This document shows, in pieces, positions 33,842 through 42,618 of a stretch of 64,000 bases of DNA. How positions within the stretch are numbered: the stretch's first letter is position 1; each line of letters starts with the position of its first letter. The position numbers and the translations under genes were made by a program. Location: contig NZ_FUYM01000003.1 in NCBI RefSeq assembly GCF_900167915.1, positions 186,001 through 250,000 of the forward strand, in the 5' to 3' direction. The notes beneath the pieces were generated by a model. It ran no database searches. It saw nothing but the letters and a program-made list of their open reading frames with translations, and was not told where the DNA came from. This DNA comes from Rhizorhabdus histidinilytica. GTDB taxonomy: Bacteria; Pseudomonadota; Alphaproteobacteria; Sphingomonadales; Sphingomonadaceae.

Positions 33842-34789
33842 ATGCGTGTCAGGCTGCTCGCGCTGCTGACAGCTTTGTTTGGCTGCGTGACCGGGGGGGA
33901 GCTTCAGGCGACCAACCTGCTCGTCAACGGTGACTTTGAAATGGTCACCATGACCAACGGCAATGCGCTCCATTCGACGATCTTCGGCAACGCGCTCGAC
34001 AATGCCGCCGTCACTGCGGCGGTGAAGAACCTGCCGACCGTCACCGGCTGGACGACGCGCGGCTATAATTTCGTCTTCGTCAACAACCCTAGCTATAATG
34101 GCGGCAATCCCGTCACGCAGACCGGGGCCGACGATTTCGGTAACGGCGCCTGCCTGTACGGCAATTGCGACCCGGGCGCCCGGCTGTCGCTGTGGGGCCC
34201 CGACATCGGGACCAACAACGGCCTGACGAACAGCCCTACGGGCGGCAATTTCGTCGGCGCCGACGGCGCTTACGGCAATGCCCCGATCGAGCAGACGATA
34301 TCGGGCCTGCAGGTCGGCAAGGTCTACAAGCTGACCTTCTGGTGGGCAGCCGCCCAGCAGACCACCTATAACGGCACCACCCAGGACAAGTGGCAGATCT
34401 GCTTCGGCGTGTGCGACTATTCGATCAGTCCCGATGCGCCGATCTTCCTCGATTACCGCGACGGGCACGCGACCTACAACCTCGCCCCCGGTGACCAGTT
34501 GCTGAGCACCGGCACCGTGAACAATGCGAACCATGGCTTTGTGCCCTGGCAGTTCGAGACGATGTACTTCACTGCCAACGACACCACGCAGAAGCTGTCG
34601 TTGCTCGCCTATGGCCTGCCGACCGGGCAGCCGCCCTTCGCGCTGATCGACGGCCTGAACCTCGAAGCGGTGCCGGAACCGTCGACCTGGGCGATGATGC
34701 TGATCGGGTTCGGCCTGGTCGGCGGCATCATGCGCAGCAACCGGCGCTCGTCGGTCTGCCGCGAGGTGATCAGGGCCCAGATCGTCTGA
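33842..34789 (+). CDS. PEP-CTERM (PEPxxWAM) sorted extracellular protein
   Basis: 315 aa. Signal peptide at residues 1-23 (MRVRLLALLTALFGCVTGGE). The body is Asn/Thr/Gly-rich and begins NLLVNGDFEM, the start of a carbohydrate-binding-like (choice-of-anchor) beta sandwich. The tail VPEPSTWAMMLIGFGLVGGI followed by RSNRR is the PEP-CTERM sorting signal used with exosortase. Such proteins are processed during export and often accompany exopolysaccharide production. The last 11 residues after RSNRR are an unusual extension. The exosortase gene is not in the window. GGGGGAC lies 8 bp before the ATG. A glycosyltransferase-like gene begins 2 bp after the stop codon. Confidence 0.88.
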   Translation: MRVRLLALLTALFGCVTGGELQATNLLVNGDFEMVTMTNGNALHSTIFGNALDNAAVTAAVKNLPTVTGWTTRGYNFVFVNNPSYNGGNPVTQTGADDFGNGACLYGNCDPGARLSLWGPDIGTNNGLTNSPTGGNFVGADGAYGNAPIEQTISGLQVGKVYKLTFWWAAAQQTTYNGTTQDKWQICFGVCDYSISPDAPIFLDYRDGHATYNLAPGDQLLSTGTVNNANHGFVPWQFETMYFTANDTTQKLSLLAYGLPTGQPPFALIDGLNLEAVPEPSTWAMMLIGFGLVGGIMRSNRRSSVCREVIRAQIV

Positions 34790-34791
34790 CG

Positions 34792-35811
34792 GTGGCCCCG
34801 GCCACCGCGCCGTTGCGCTGCGGGCTGTGCAGCGCGCCCGTCGATCCCGGCAATTCCCACTGCGGCGAATGCGGCCTGGTCTGGACCGGCTCGGCGCCAC
34901 CCGCGCATGACGATCCCCGTTTCGCGGCGCTGGCCGCCTGCCGTCGCCTGTCCTTCCGAAACGGACATGTCGGCGCCGAAGGGCTGGTGCTGGGCCTGGA
35001 GACGCTGCGCACGCTGGCGAGCCGCTTCGACCGGACGGCGACGCTCGGCCCGCTGGCAAGGCGCCTGCTGGGCCGCGTCCCGGTGCGCGCGTTGCGATCG
35101 GCCGTCACCCTCGCGGATTTCGAAAAGGCCCGCTCGGTATCGCCCGACGTGGCGCTCGGTTGTATCGCCCGCGCCGCCGACCTGCCGGCGCTGGTCGGGC
35201 TGGTTGCCGGCCACGGCGCCGGCTTCGATGCGATCGCAGTGATGGTCGATGGCACCGTCGAAGATGCGGACAGAGTGCACGCGGCGCTGGCGGCGGTGCC
35301 GGGAGTGCCGCGGCTGGCGATCGACGCCGCCCCGCTCGCCGGCGATTTCGGCGCCCAGCGGAACCGCGTGCAGCGGCTTGCCCGTACCCGCTGGATCCTC
35401 CACCTCGACACCGACGAGATCCCCGACGTGCGGCTCGCCGCCAATCTCGCCGCGATCGTCGCCGATGCCGATCGCCATGCGGACAAGGTGGTCGGCTTCG
35501 CCCGGCTGAACCTGGTCGACGGCCGGCCCTCGGCCTTCTATCCCGATACCCAGTACCGGCTGGTGCGCTCCGATGTCCGCTTCCACCGCAAGGTCCATGA
35601 GAGCCCCCTCCCCGGCCTCGACTGGCGTGCCGTCCATCGCTCGCTCGGCGGCGGACTGATCCACCGGTTGTCGAGCGAGCGGGTGCGCGCCCGCTCGATC
35701 CAATATGAGGCGATAGCCGAGGGAGCCGGCCACCCGCAGGACGAGCGCCTGCTGCTGGACGACTGGCCCGGCATCCCGGCCGACATCATCGGCGCGCGGG
35801 AGCCGCGATAG
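34792..35811 (+). CDS. Zinc-ribbon plus glycosyltransferase-2-like protein
   Basis: 339 aa, GTG start 2 bp after the PEP-CTERM stop. The N terminus is a four-cysteine zinc ribbon (CGLCSAPVDPGNSHCGECGL). The C-terminal half resembles a family 2 glycosyltransferase core: an N-terminal strand IAVMVDGTVEDADRVHAALA, the stretch AQRNRVQRLARTRWILHLDT followed by DEIPD (DxDE-like metal site) and RLVRSDVRFHRKVHESP, as in WaaE/KdtX-type enzymes. Donor and acceptor are unknown. Its 3' end overlaps the convergent membrane protein gene by 26 bp. The tight coupling to the PEP-CTERM gene suggests a role in envelope or exopolymer assembly. Confidence 0.68.
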   Translation: MAPATAPLRCGLCSAPVDPGNSHCGECGLVWTGSAPPAHDDPRFAALAACRRLSFRNGHVGAEGLVLGLETLRTLASRFDRTATLGPLARRLLGRVPVRALRSAVTLADFEKARSVSPDVALGCIARAADLPALVGLVAGHGAGFDAIAVMVDGTVEDADRVHAALAAVPGVPRLAIDAAPLAGDFGAQRNRVQRLARTRWILHLDTDEIPDVRLAANLAAIVADADRHADKVVGFARLNLVDGRPSAFYPDTQYRLVRSDVRFHRKVHESPLPGLDWRAVHRSLGGGLIHRLSSERVRARSIQYEAIAEGAGHPQDERLLLDDWPGIPADIIGAREPR

Positions 35812-37633
35812 CAGGCGCGCAGATCGCATAGCCGCCGTCGCGATAGAGCGTGCGGGCGGCGCCGCAATCGCCGATATCCTCGGGCAGGACGACATAGGGG
35901 ATATCGTTGGCGGCGGCATAGGCCAGGAACTGGTCGGCGTCGCCCAAGCTTTCGACCGCCGCATATCGGGTCGACCAGCGCGGATAGAAACCCGGTTCCC
36001 ACATCACCACCGCCCCCTGCTTCCAGTCGACCCAGACCGGGCGCAGGGCCTTGAGCTGGAAATTGTCGAACAGGTCGCGATGCGGCTCGTCGACCGGGAC
36101 CAGGAAAGGACCGGCGAGCGTGCTCCGGCGAACCCAGTCGGTCATCCGCTCGAACGGTGCCTCCACCGCGAGCCGCTGCGCCACGCCATCCTTGCGCCAT
36201 TTGACGAGGGTGGCGACGTTGAACAGCGCCAGCCCCGCGATCAGGGCCAGGGCGGGCGATCGCCATCCCCGCAGCACGCAGCCACCCAGCGCGGCCAGCA
36301 GCACAAGCCGGAGCAGCACCGTCGGCGACCAGGTCGCGGCGGCGGAGAATTGCACGGCAAGGATCAGGATGACGAGCGCGCCATAGCCGGCCGCGAGCAG
36401 CGGCGCCGACAAGCCCGTCGCGTGGCGGCGGTACAGCAACATCGCGGCGAGCAGCACGTCGACGGTGAGGAGCTGGTGGACCTGCCGGTCGGGATGGACC
36501 AGCTCGGCGAGGACGAGGCAGGCGGCGAGGCGTTGCCAGAGCGGCGGTCCGTCGTCGGCGATCGTCCTGACCGCCGCGAGGACGACCAGCGCGAAGCCAA
36601 CGAACTGGACGAAGCCGACCGATCGGATCGCGTTGAGGTTGAACAGCAGCTTGCTGTCGACCAGATAGGGTCCCGCGGCGCCGACGACGAACAGCAGCGC
36701 CCAGCCCGCCAGCACCAGCATCCAGAAGCGCGGCGTGCGGGAGAGCAGAGCCGCCAGCCCATAAGCGGCGAGGATCAGGGCGAATTCGAGCAGCTCGGTG
36801 CCCGGCGCGGCGTCGATCAGCGAATGATCGGGGAAATAGAGCCGCAGATAGCCGGCATAGTCGAACGGGCGCGCGCCCCTCGTTTCGACCAGGGTCGACG
36901 CCACCCAGACGATCACCGGCGACGCCGTGGCGAGGAAGATCAGCAGCGCCCGGCCGACAGCCGCCGGGCGGATCGGCGCGATCGGGCCGAGCCGGGCGAG
37001 GAAGGCGGGAACCGGCCAGTCGCGGACCGACGCCAGCACCGGCAAAGCGATCGCCGCGAGCAGCCACAACCCGACGAAGAAGTTGAGGCAGAAGGTTATG
37101 CCGCAGAGCAGGCCGGCCAGGCCGAGGCGCCGGTGCTGGACCGCGACCAGCGCGCCGAGCAGCGGCCCCCAGCTCAGTTCCGAATGGGTGAAATAGCCGA
37201 TGAACAGGCCATGGCCCCCGACCACCGAAAGCTGCGTCAGCCAGGGCGTCGCCGCGACCACCGCCAGTGCCGTGCCCATCGCCCAGCGGCCGGGCAGCCC
37301 GTTCAGCCGGAAGAAGCCGAACAGTGCCGCGAACACCGCCAGCCGGCCGAGAAAGAGCCCCGTCAGGAAGACGGCGCGGACATTGCCCTCGGTGCTGACC
37401 AGCCGTACCGCCGGCCAGGCAAGCGACACGAATTTGTCGAGCGAGCGATAGACCGGATCGTCGCGGAACTGCGGGAGGCTCGCATAGTCGAGCACATAGG
37501 GGATGTGGAAGACGTTGTTGTTGACGCCGAAGCGGAAGCCTGTCGCGGCGATCGACACCGCCGTCGCGGCGATCACCAGCGCCGCAAGCAGCCCCCGGTC
37601 GATCCAGGGCGACCGCCCAACCTCCTTATCCAT
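35786..37633 (-). CDS. Polytopic membrane protein, possibly GT-C/DUF6798-like
   Basis: 615-aa integral membrane protein with roughly 11-13 hydrophobic segments in residues 1-450 and a soluble C-terminal region (WVRRSTLAGPFLVPVDEPHR, later SLGDADQFLAYAAANDIPYV). This layout, many membrane helices followed by a periplasmic region with a WVRxxT...FLVP motif, is seen in GT-C-type glycosyltransferases and DUF6798 proteins; I cannot decide between them. The start at 37633 overlaps the end of the HAD-UbiA gene by 8 bp, so they are one operon. It may use a polyprenyl-phosphate sugar made by that enzyme. Confidence 0.7.
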   Translation of the reverse strand: MDKEVGRSPWIDRGLLAALVIAATAVSIAATGFRFGVNNNVFHIPYVLDYASLPQFRDDPVYRSLDKFVSLAWPAVRLVSTEGNVRAVFLTGLFLGRLAVFAALFGFFRLNGLPGRWAMGTALAVVAATPWLTQLSVVGGHGLFIGYFTHSELSWGPLLGALVAVQHRRLGLAGLLCGITFCLNFFVGLWLLAAIALPVLASVRDWPVPAFLARLGPIAPIRPAAVGRALLIFLATASPVIVWVASTLVETRGARPFDYAGYLRLYFPDHSLIDAAPGTELLEFALILAAYGLAALLSRTPRFWMLVLAGWALLFVVGAAGPYLVDSKLLFNLNAIRSVGFVQFVGFALVVLAAVRTIADDGPPLWQRLAACLVLAELVHPDRQVHQLLTVDVLLAAMLLYRRHATGLSAPLLAAGYGALVILILAVQFSAAATWSPTVLLRLVLLAALGGCVLRGWRSPALALIAGLALFNVATLVKWRKDGVAQRLAVEAPFERMTDWVRRSTLAGPFLVPVDEPHRDLFDNFQLKALRPVWVDWKQGAVVMWEPGFYPRWSTRYAAVESLGDADQFLAYAAANDIPYVVLPEDIGDCGAARTLYRDGGYAICAPAIAAPARR

Positions 37634-39077
37634 GCAGCACTGCGACATGCACGAAGCGGGCGGCTATCATCACCGCGATGATACCGGCCAGCGCGATCCG
37701 GCTGCCCCGGTCCTTGAACGAATAGACGATCGGATCGTCGTGCATCTCGCCGCGGGAGGTCTTCACCCACATCCGCCCGAGCCAGTAGATCAGTCCGAAT
37801 GCGGCGAGCCAGAGAAGCCCGGGGCTCGCATAGCGGCCGGCAGTCTCGGGCGAGCTGATGAACAGGCCGAAGATCACCACCGAGCTGAGCGCGCTGCCGG
37901 CGCCGAGCGGCCACAGCACCGCCAGGTCGGTGGTGCGATAGTCGCGGCCGCGCAGCCCGGCCCGGCCGCTGCCCTGCGCCACCAGCAACTCGGTACAGCG
38001 CTTGATCAGGGCAAGGCTGAGAAACACGAACACCGAGAAGGCGAGCAGCCAGGAGCTCAGCCGGACGTCGATCGCGACCGCCCCCGCCATGATCCGCCAG
38101 CTGTAGAGCAGCGACAGGGTGAGCACGTCGATCAGCACATATTGCTTGAGCGTCCAGCTATAGGCGCTGGTCAGCGCGAGATAGGACAGCAGCATCAGGA
38201 CGAAGGCCCAGGACACCGTCGTCGCGACCAGCAGGCCGGCGGCGAGGCCCGCCAGCGCGATCGCGACGCCGTGGAGCAGCGGCAACCGGCCGCTCGCGAA
38301 CGGCCGCTCGCTCTTGCGCGGATGGACGCGGTCGTTCTCCAGGTCGACGATGTCGTTGAGGACATAGCTGGCCGAGGCGACCAGGCAGAAGGCGACGAAG
38401 GCCAGCAGGACGTCGAGCGTCTTGGCCGCCTCCAGGAAGGAGAAAGCGGTCAGCAGCGGCACGAACAACAGCGCGTTCTTGCTCCACTGATGCACCCGCA
38501 GCGCGCGCAGCCAGAGGCCGAGGCGCCCCTCGCCCGACCGGAATTCGCGCTCGATCGGCAGCGCCGCGCGCAACCTGCGCAGCTCGCCGGCCGGTACGTC
38601 GACCGCGATCGCGGCGGCCGACCCCGCCCACACCTGCATGTCGGGGCCGCCATTGCCGACATAGGCGAAGCGGTCGCCGATCGCCGCGCGGATCGCCGCC
38701 AGCTTCGCGCGCCCCTTCATGTTCTCGCCGTCCGCCGTCGATATCAGCAGGTCGAACAGACCCAGATGGCGCTGGACCTGCTCGGCGATGCTCCCGTGTG
38801 CGGCGGTCGCGAGGATGATGCTGCGCCCCCGCGCCTTCTGCTCCCGTAGCCAGGCGAGCAGCGGCTGGTTGTACGGCAGGGCCGCGCCGTCGATGGTGAC
38901 ATGGCACGCGACGGCCCGCTTGAAATTCGCCCGGCCGCCGAACAGCCACAGGATCAGCCTGAACAGGTTCAGCGGCGATCGCCTGAGCAGGGCGACGACC
39001 GACTCGACCAGCGTGTCGGCCGGCGTCAGGGTGCCGTCGAGGTCGACGACCAGCGGCAGCGCGTCCCCGTCAGCCAT
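37626..39077 (-). CDS. HAD phosphatase-UbiA prenyltransferase fusion (polyprenyl-phosphate ribosyltransferase-like)
   Basis: 483 aa with two domains. Residues 1-190 are a HAD hydrolase: motif I LVVDLDGTLTPADTL, motif II ILATAA and motif IV YVGNGGPDMQVWAGS (the usual DD is GP-D). Residues about 200-483 are a UbiA-fold integral membrane prenyltransferase whose first Asp-rich loop NDIVDLENDRVHP, followed by RKSERPFASG, closely follows the decaprenyl-phosphate phosphoribosyltransferase pattern NDxxDxxxDxxHPxKxxRPxAxG. The expected product is polyprenyl-phospho-pentose, with the HAD domain removing a phosphate (inference). It is co-transcribed with the polytopic protein downstream. Confidence 0.82.
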   Translation of the reverse strand: MADGDALPLVVDLDGTLTPADTLVESVVALLRRSPLNLFRLILWLFGGRANFKRAVACHVTIDGAALPYNQPLLAWLREQKARGRSIILATAAHGSIAEQVQRHLGLFDLLISTADGENMKGRAKLAAIRAAIGDRFAYVGNGGPDMQVWAGSAAAIAVDVPAGELRRLRAALPIEREFRSGEGRLGLWLRALRVHQWSKNALLFVPLLTAFSFLEAAKTLDVLLAFVAFCLVASASYVLNDIVDLENDRVHPRKSERPFASGRLPLLHGVAIALAGLAAGLLVATTVSWAFVLMLLSYLALTSAYSWTLKQYVLIDVLTLSLLYSWRIMAGAVAIDVRLSSWLLAFSVFVFLSLALIKRCTELLVAQGSGRAGLRGRDYRTTDLAVLWPLGAGSALSSVVIFGLFISSPETAGRYASPGLLWLAAFGLIYWLGRMWVKTSRGEMHDDPIVYSFKDRGSRIALAGIIAVMIAARFVHVAVLHG

Positions 39078-39228
39078 CACGATGGCCGCACCCGTCGGCC
39101 GTTCCGCACCTGATCATATCCCCCCGATCGACGATCGCCGCCAACCGCCCTTCGATCGCCCGATTTCGCCGGGATTGCAAGGTTTGCGACAGCTGCGCGG
39201 GCCCGCGCCGCCAAATTGAAATCGCCCC

Positions 39229-39249
39229 CCTTTCCTGCCATAGGAAAGG
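39229..39249 (+). promoter_or_regulatory. Hairpin sequestering the ribosome binding site of the desaturase-family gene
   Basis: CCTTTCCT-GCCAT-AGGAAAGG: perfect 8-bp arms, 5-base loop. The right arm contains the AGGA ribosome binding site for the ATG at 39254, so folding would block translation initiation. Could be incidental. Confidence 0.5.
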
Positions 39250-39253
39250 CGAG

Positions 39254-40168
39254 ATGCTGAGTTTGTTCGAGAGCCTGCCCCTGCTCGGCAGGGTGGTGGT
39301 CAGCCAGATCATCTGGCTCTTCCTGTTCACCGCCCTGTTTGTTCCATTGGAACGGCTCGCCGGCGTCCATCGCCAGCCGACCCGACGGCCGCAGATGCTC
39401 GTCGATCTCGGCTACTTCTTCCTGTCGGGCCTGATCCCCGTCTTCGTCCTGTCATTTCCGCTGGGGGCGATCACCGCGCTGTCCCGTCAGGCGCTGCCGG
39501 AAAGCTACCACCTCTGGATCACCGGCCTGCCGGTCGCGATCCAGGTCGGGCTCGCGATCCTGATCGGCGAGTTCGGCTTCTACTGGGGCCACCGGATCAT
39601 GCACCAGGTGCCCTGGCTGTGGCGCTTCCACGCGATCCACCACGAGCCGGTGCGGATGGACTGGCTGGTCAACACCCGCACCCATCCGGTCGACCTCGTC
39701 TTCACGCGCATGTTCGGCCTCAGCCTGGTCTACATCGCCGGGCTCGGCACGCCGGGCTCGGGATCGGGCAGCATCATCCCGCTCATCGTCCTGCTGGTCG
39801 GGACTTTCTGGGGCTTCTTCATCCATTCCAACCTGAACGTCCGGCTGGGCTTGCTCGAACATGTCCTGTCGTCGCCGCGCTTCCACCACTGGCATCATTC
39901 GCGGGTCGACCATGTCAACCGCAACTATGCGTCGACGCTACCGATCTACGACCGGCTGTTCGGCACCCATCACCTCCCCAGGCAATGGCCGCCGAGCTAC
40001 GGCATCGCGCCGGAGAACCGCCCCGAGGTGCTGATCGCCGCGCAATATGGCGAGGCGGACGAAACGCCGCCTGCTCCCGCCAGGGACGCGACGTCCGCTC
40101 AGGAAGGATCGCGGGCGTCGAATACGTCGAATTCGTGCGCGATCGATCCCTCGACCAGCATGTCGTAG
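39254..40168 (+). CDS. Sterol desaturase/fatty acid hydroxylase-family membrane di-iron protein
   Basis: 304-aa integral membrane protein with the three histidine boxes of the family: HRIMH (in GFYWGHRIMHQVPWLWRFH), HAIHH and HHWHH (RFHHWHHSRVDHVNRNYAST), plus NTRTHP. Four or so membrane helices flank them. It should hydroxylate or desaturate a lipid (carotenoid, hopanoid or fatty acid); substrate not predictable. The last 23 residues lie in a segment that overlaps the convergent chorismate mutase gene by 70 bp and look unlike the family, so the reading frame may have been extended after loss of an earlier stop. Confidence 0.85.
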   Translation: MLSLFESLPLLGRVVVSQIIWLFLFTALFVPLERLAGVHRQPTRRPQMLVDLGYFFLSGLIPVFVLSFPLGAITALSRQALPESYHLWITGLPVAIQVGLAILIGEFGFYWGHRIMHQVPWLWRFHAIHHEPVRMDWLVNTRTHPVDLVFTRMFGLSLVYIAGLGTPGSGSGSIIPLIVLLVGTFWGFFIHSNLNVRLGLLEHVLSSPRFHHWHHSRVDHVNRNYASTLPIYDRLFGTHHLPRQWPPSYGIAPENRPEVLIAAQYGEADETPPAPARDATSAQEGSRASNTSNSCAIDPSTSMS

Positions 40169-40425
40169 AGCCGATAGGCCAGCTTCGGCGGGAAGCCGCG
40201 GTCGTTGGCGACCTTGACGGCATGCGCGACGACCTCGGCCTTGCGCACGTCGTCGCGCACGGTGTCGCGGGCGGGCTTGATGCGCGCCGCCGCCTCGATA
40301 TAGCGCATCCGCTCGGCCAGCAGGCTGACGATCAGCGTGTCGAGGCCGTCGATCGCGGCGCGGACCTGCGCCATGTCGGTGCATTCGGCGGCGGGGACGG
40401 CTTTGCTTGCGGTGGTGTCGGTCAT
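40099..40425 (-). CDS. Chorismate mutase (AroQ/PchB class)
   Basis: 108-aa all-helical AroQ-type chorismate mutase converting chorismate to prephenate. Typical segments: the N-terminal helix VRAAIDGLDTLIVSLLAERM with the conserved Arg-Ile pair, RYIEAAARIKPARDTVRDD (active-site Lys/Arg) and VAHAVKVANDRGFPPKLAYR. It resembles the stand-alone PchB-like enzymes. It converges on and overlaps the sterol-desaturase-family gene. In many sphingomonads this gene lies close to rpsD, as here (rpsD starts 200 bp away, divergent). Confidence 0.9.
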   Translation of the reverse strand: MTDTTASKAVPAAECTDMAQVRAAIDGLDTLIVSLLAERMRYIEAAARIKPARDTVRDDVRKAEVVAHAVKVANDRGFPPKLAYRLYDMLVEGSIAHEFDVFDARDPS

Positions 40426-40624
40426 GCGCGCGGCCTTAGCCCAGCGCTGCGGGCTTGACTATCCGCCTCTTCGCAGCCATAGGCGCGCCTTCGCAATCGG
40501 CCCCGCACCCCGGTGAAGCGGTGGCCCTGCCGGTCCTCTAGGCCCGGCAGCGCGGAATACCGGGATCGATCCCGCCCCGCTCCGGCGACGGCGGGTAACG
40601 TTGTAGCGATTGAAGGAAGACATC

Positions 40625-41239
40625 ATGTCGAAGCGCACCAGCGCCAAGTACAAGCTCGACCGCCGCATGGGCGAGAACATCTGGGGTCGCCCGAAGAGCC
40701 CGGTCAACAAGCGTGAATATGGTCCCGGCCAGCACGGCCAGCGCCGCAAGGGCAAGATGTCCGACTACGGCATTCAGCTCAAGGCGAAGCAGAAGCTCAA
40801 GGGCTATTACGGCGACGTCACCGAGAAGCAGTTCAAGCGGAACTACACCGAAGCGTCGCGGATGAAGGGCGACACCTCGCAGAACCTGATCGGCCTGCTC
40901 GAGCGCCGCCTCGACGCGGTCGTCTACCGCGCCAAGTTCGCGCCGACGATCTTCGCCGCGCGCCAGCTCGTCAGCCACGGCCACATCCGCGTCAATGGCG
41001 TGAAGTGCAACATCGCGTCGCGCCAGGTGAAGCCGGGCGACGAGATTTCGCTGGGCGCGAAGGCGCAGGAGATGGCGCTGGTGCTCGAGGCGCAGGGCCT
41101 CTCGGAGCGCGACGTTCCCGAGTATATCGCCCAGGACGGCGGCGCGAAGGTCACCTTCGTCCGCGTGCCGACCCTCGACGAAGTCCCCTATCCGGTGAAG
41201 ATGGAACCGAACCTGGTCGTCGAGTTCTACTCGCGCTGA
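40625..41239 (+). CDS. rpsD: 30S ribosomal protein S4
   Basis: 204-aa primary rRNA-binding protein of the small subunit. Begins [20 protein letters not shown] and carries the S4 RNA-binding domain ([20 protein letters not shown], then [20 protein letters not shown]). Stand-alone rpsD is normal in alphaproteobacteria. The ATG at 40625 is the family start; an upstream in-frame ATG at 40610 adds only a spurious MKEDI. A strong terminator follows. Confidence 0.98.
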   Translation: MSKRTSAKYKLDRRMGENIWGRPKSPVNKREYGPGQHGQRRKGKMSDYGIQLKAKQKLKGYYGDVTEKQFKRNYTEASRMKGDTSQNLIGLLERRLDAVVYRAKFAPTIFAARQLVSHGHIRVNGVKCNIASRQVKPGDEISLGAKAQEMALVLEAQGLSERDVPEYIAQDGGAKVTFVRVPTLDEVPYPVKMEPNLVVEFYSR

Positions 41240-41265
41240 TCGGTTTCCTTCGACGGGAAGGAACG

Positions 41266-41296
41266 AAGGGCGGCCCCACGGCCGCCCTTTTCTTTT
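41266..41296 (+). terminator. Rho-independent terminator of rpsD
   Basis: AAGGGCGGCC-CCAC-GGCCGCCCTT, a perfect 10-bp stem with a 4-base loop, followed by TTTCTTTT. Confidence 0.92.
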
Positions 41297-41365
41297 GGAC
41301 GGCGGCGTCCCCCCCGCCCGATGGCCATCCGGCCAGAGCCGGAATGACGGGAACGAGCGGCCGCG

Positions 41366-42451
41366 CTACGCGCCGATCAGGTAGCGGCTCCGCCGCCGGC
41401 CGGCGATCAACTGGACGAGCGCGCACATGCCCATCGACAGCGCCGTCACCACGACGATCTTCACCAGCAGATAGCCGATCCTCGCGGCCGGCGGATTCCC
41501 GACCAGCGCGAGCAGCGCGCTGTCGCTATAGGCCAGCCGCAGCAGGTTGATCGCATAGCCGTGCAGGAAATAGATCGGGAAGGCGAGGCTCGCGATCCCC
41601 TTCAGCATGTTACAGAACAGCGCATTTTCGCCATGGTCGTCGAATGCCCTTATCAGCAGGATGACCAGGGCGACCTTCTGTATCCAGAGCAGATGGACGT
41701 CGAAACGGCTCCACAGGAAATAGGCCGCCGATATGGTCGTGACCAGAAAGAGGCAGACCAGCGTCGGAAGCCGTCCGACCCGATAGCCGTTGCCCACATA
41801 ATAGTTACAGAAGCACATGCCGACGAGGTAGGAGGGCAGGATGAATATAGCCTTCCCTATGATGGAATAGACACCATAGAGGCTGTCCCGGCCGAGCAGG
41901 ATCGCGACGACGGCGGAAATGGGGATGAGCCAGCCGTAGAGATTCCTGCGGTCGACGAACCGGAAACATCCCGACAGCAGGATGAACAGGCTGATCGCCG
42001 GGATATACCAGAGATAGGCGATGTGCTTTCCGGTGATCAGGAATATCGCCGCCTGCCCGGCCAGGGGCATCTCATAGACCCAGGGCCAGACGTCCGCCCT
42101 CTTGTGGACGAAGAAGATGACGAACAGGATCGGGGCGGAGACGACAAGATACGCGCTCCATATCCGCGTGATCCGCTTCGCGATGTAATGGCCGATCGGG
42201 CGATCGGAGCGGCGCGTGATATAGTTGAACATGAAGCCGGATATGAACACCAGCATCACGGTGCTGCTCCGGAAGAAGAGCGGCATCATCTCCGTCTCGG
42301 ACGCTGTCCAGGGTATGTCGGGCCAGCTATGGGTGGCGACGATCAGCACGATGCCGAGCGCACGCGCCAGATCGATCGACAACAGATAGCGGCGCCCGTC
42401 CGGTCGCTCCGCTGCCTGCCCGAAGGCATGCCCTCCCAGATCAAGCTTCAT
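41366..42451 (-). CDS. Acyltransferase 3 family membrane protein
   Basis: 361-aa integral membrane protein with about ten hydrophobic segments. It begins with the family's LLSIDLARALGIVLIVATHS, in which Arg and His are the conserved catalytic-site residues, and continues VMLVFISGFMFNYITRR. Acyltransferase-3 proteins O-acylate extracellular polysaccharides, lipid A or peptidoglycan; the acceptor is unknown here. Start at 42451 follows a G-run; the in-frame upstream extension is Arg/Gly-rich and improbable. Confidence 0.85.
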   Translation of the reverse strand: MKLDLGGHAFGQAAERPDGRRYLLSIDLARALGIVLIVATHSWPDIPWTASETEMMPLFFRSSTVMLVFISGFMFNYITRRSDRPIGHYIAKRITRIWSAYLVVSAPILFVIFFVHKRADVWPWVYEMPLAGQAAIFLITGKHIAYLWYIPAISLFILLSGCFRFVDRRNLYGWLIPISAVVAILLGRDSLYGVYSIIGKAIFILPSYLVGMCFCNYYVGNGYRVGRLPTLVCLFLVTTISAAYFLWSRFDVHLLWIQKVALVILLIRAFDDHGENALFCNMLKGIASLAFPIYFLHGYAINLLRLAYSDSALLALVGNPPAARIGYLLVKIVVVTALSMGMCALVQLIAGRRRSRYLIGA

Positions 42452-42618
42452 CGTCCCCCCAACGCCCGCGCGGCACTCCCAAGGAGCGCCCGCGGACACA
42501 GGACGACCCGCCGCCATCAGCCCCGGCGGCGGATCGTCCTGCTTGCCCCTTCGAGGATCGATACGCGACTATCGGCCTTCAGGAAATAGCCCCGAGGATA
42601 TTGCGCCCGGGCCGCTCT

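Noticed and set aside
41310-41365. A short CCGGAATGACGGG segment after rpsD as a full repeat element
   Set aside because: Only a fragment resembling one arm of the 53703 palindrome; no partner arm could be found nearby.
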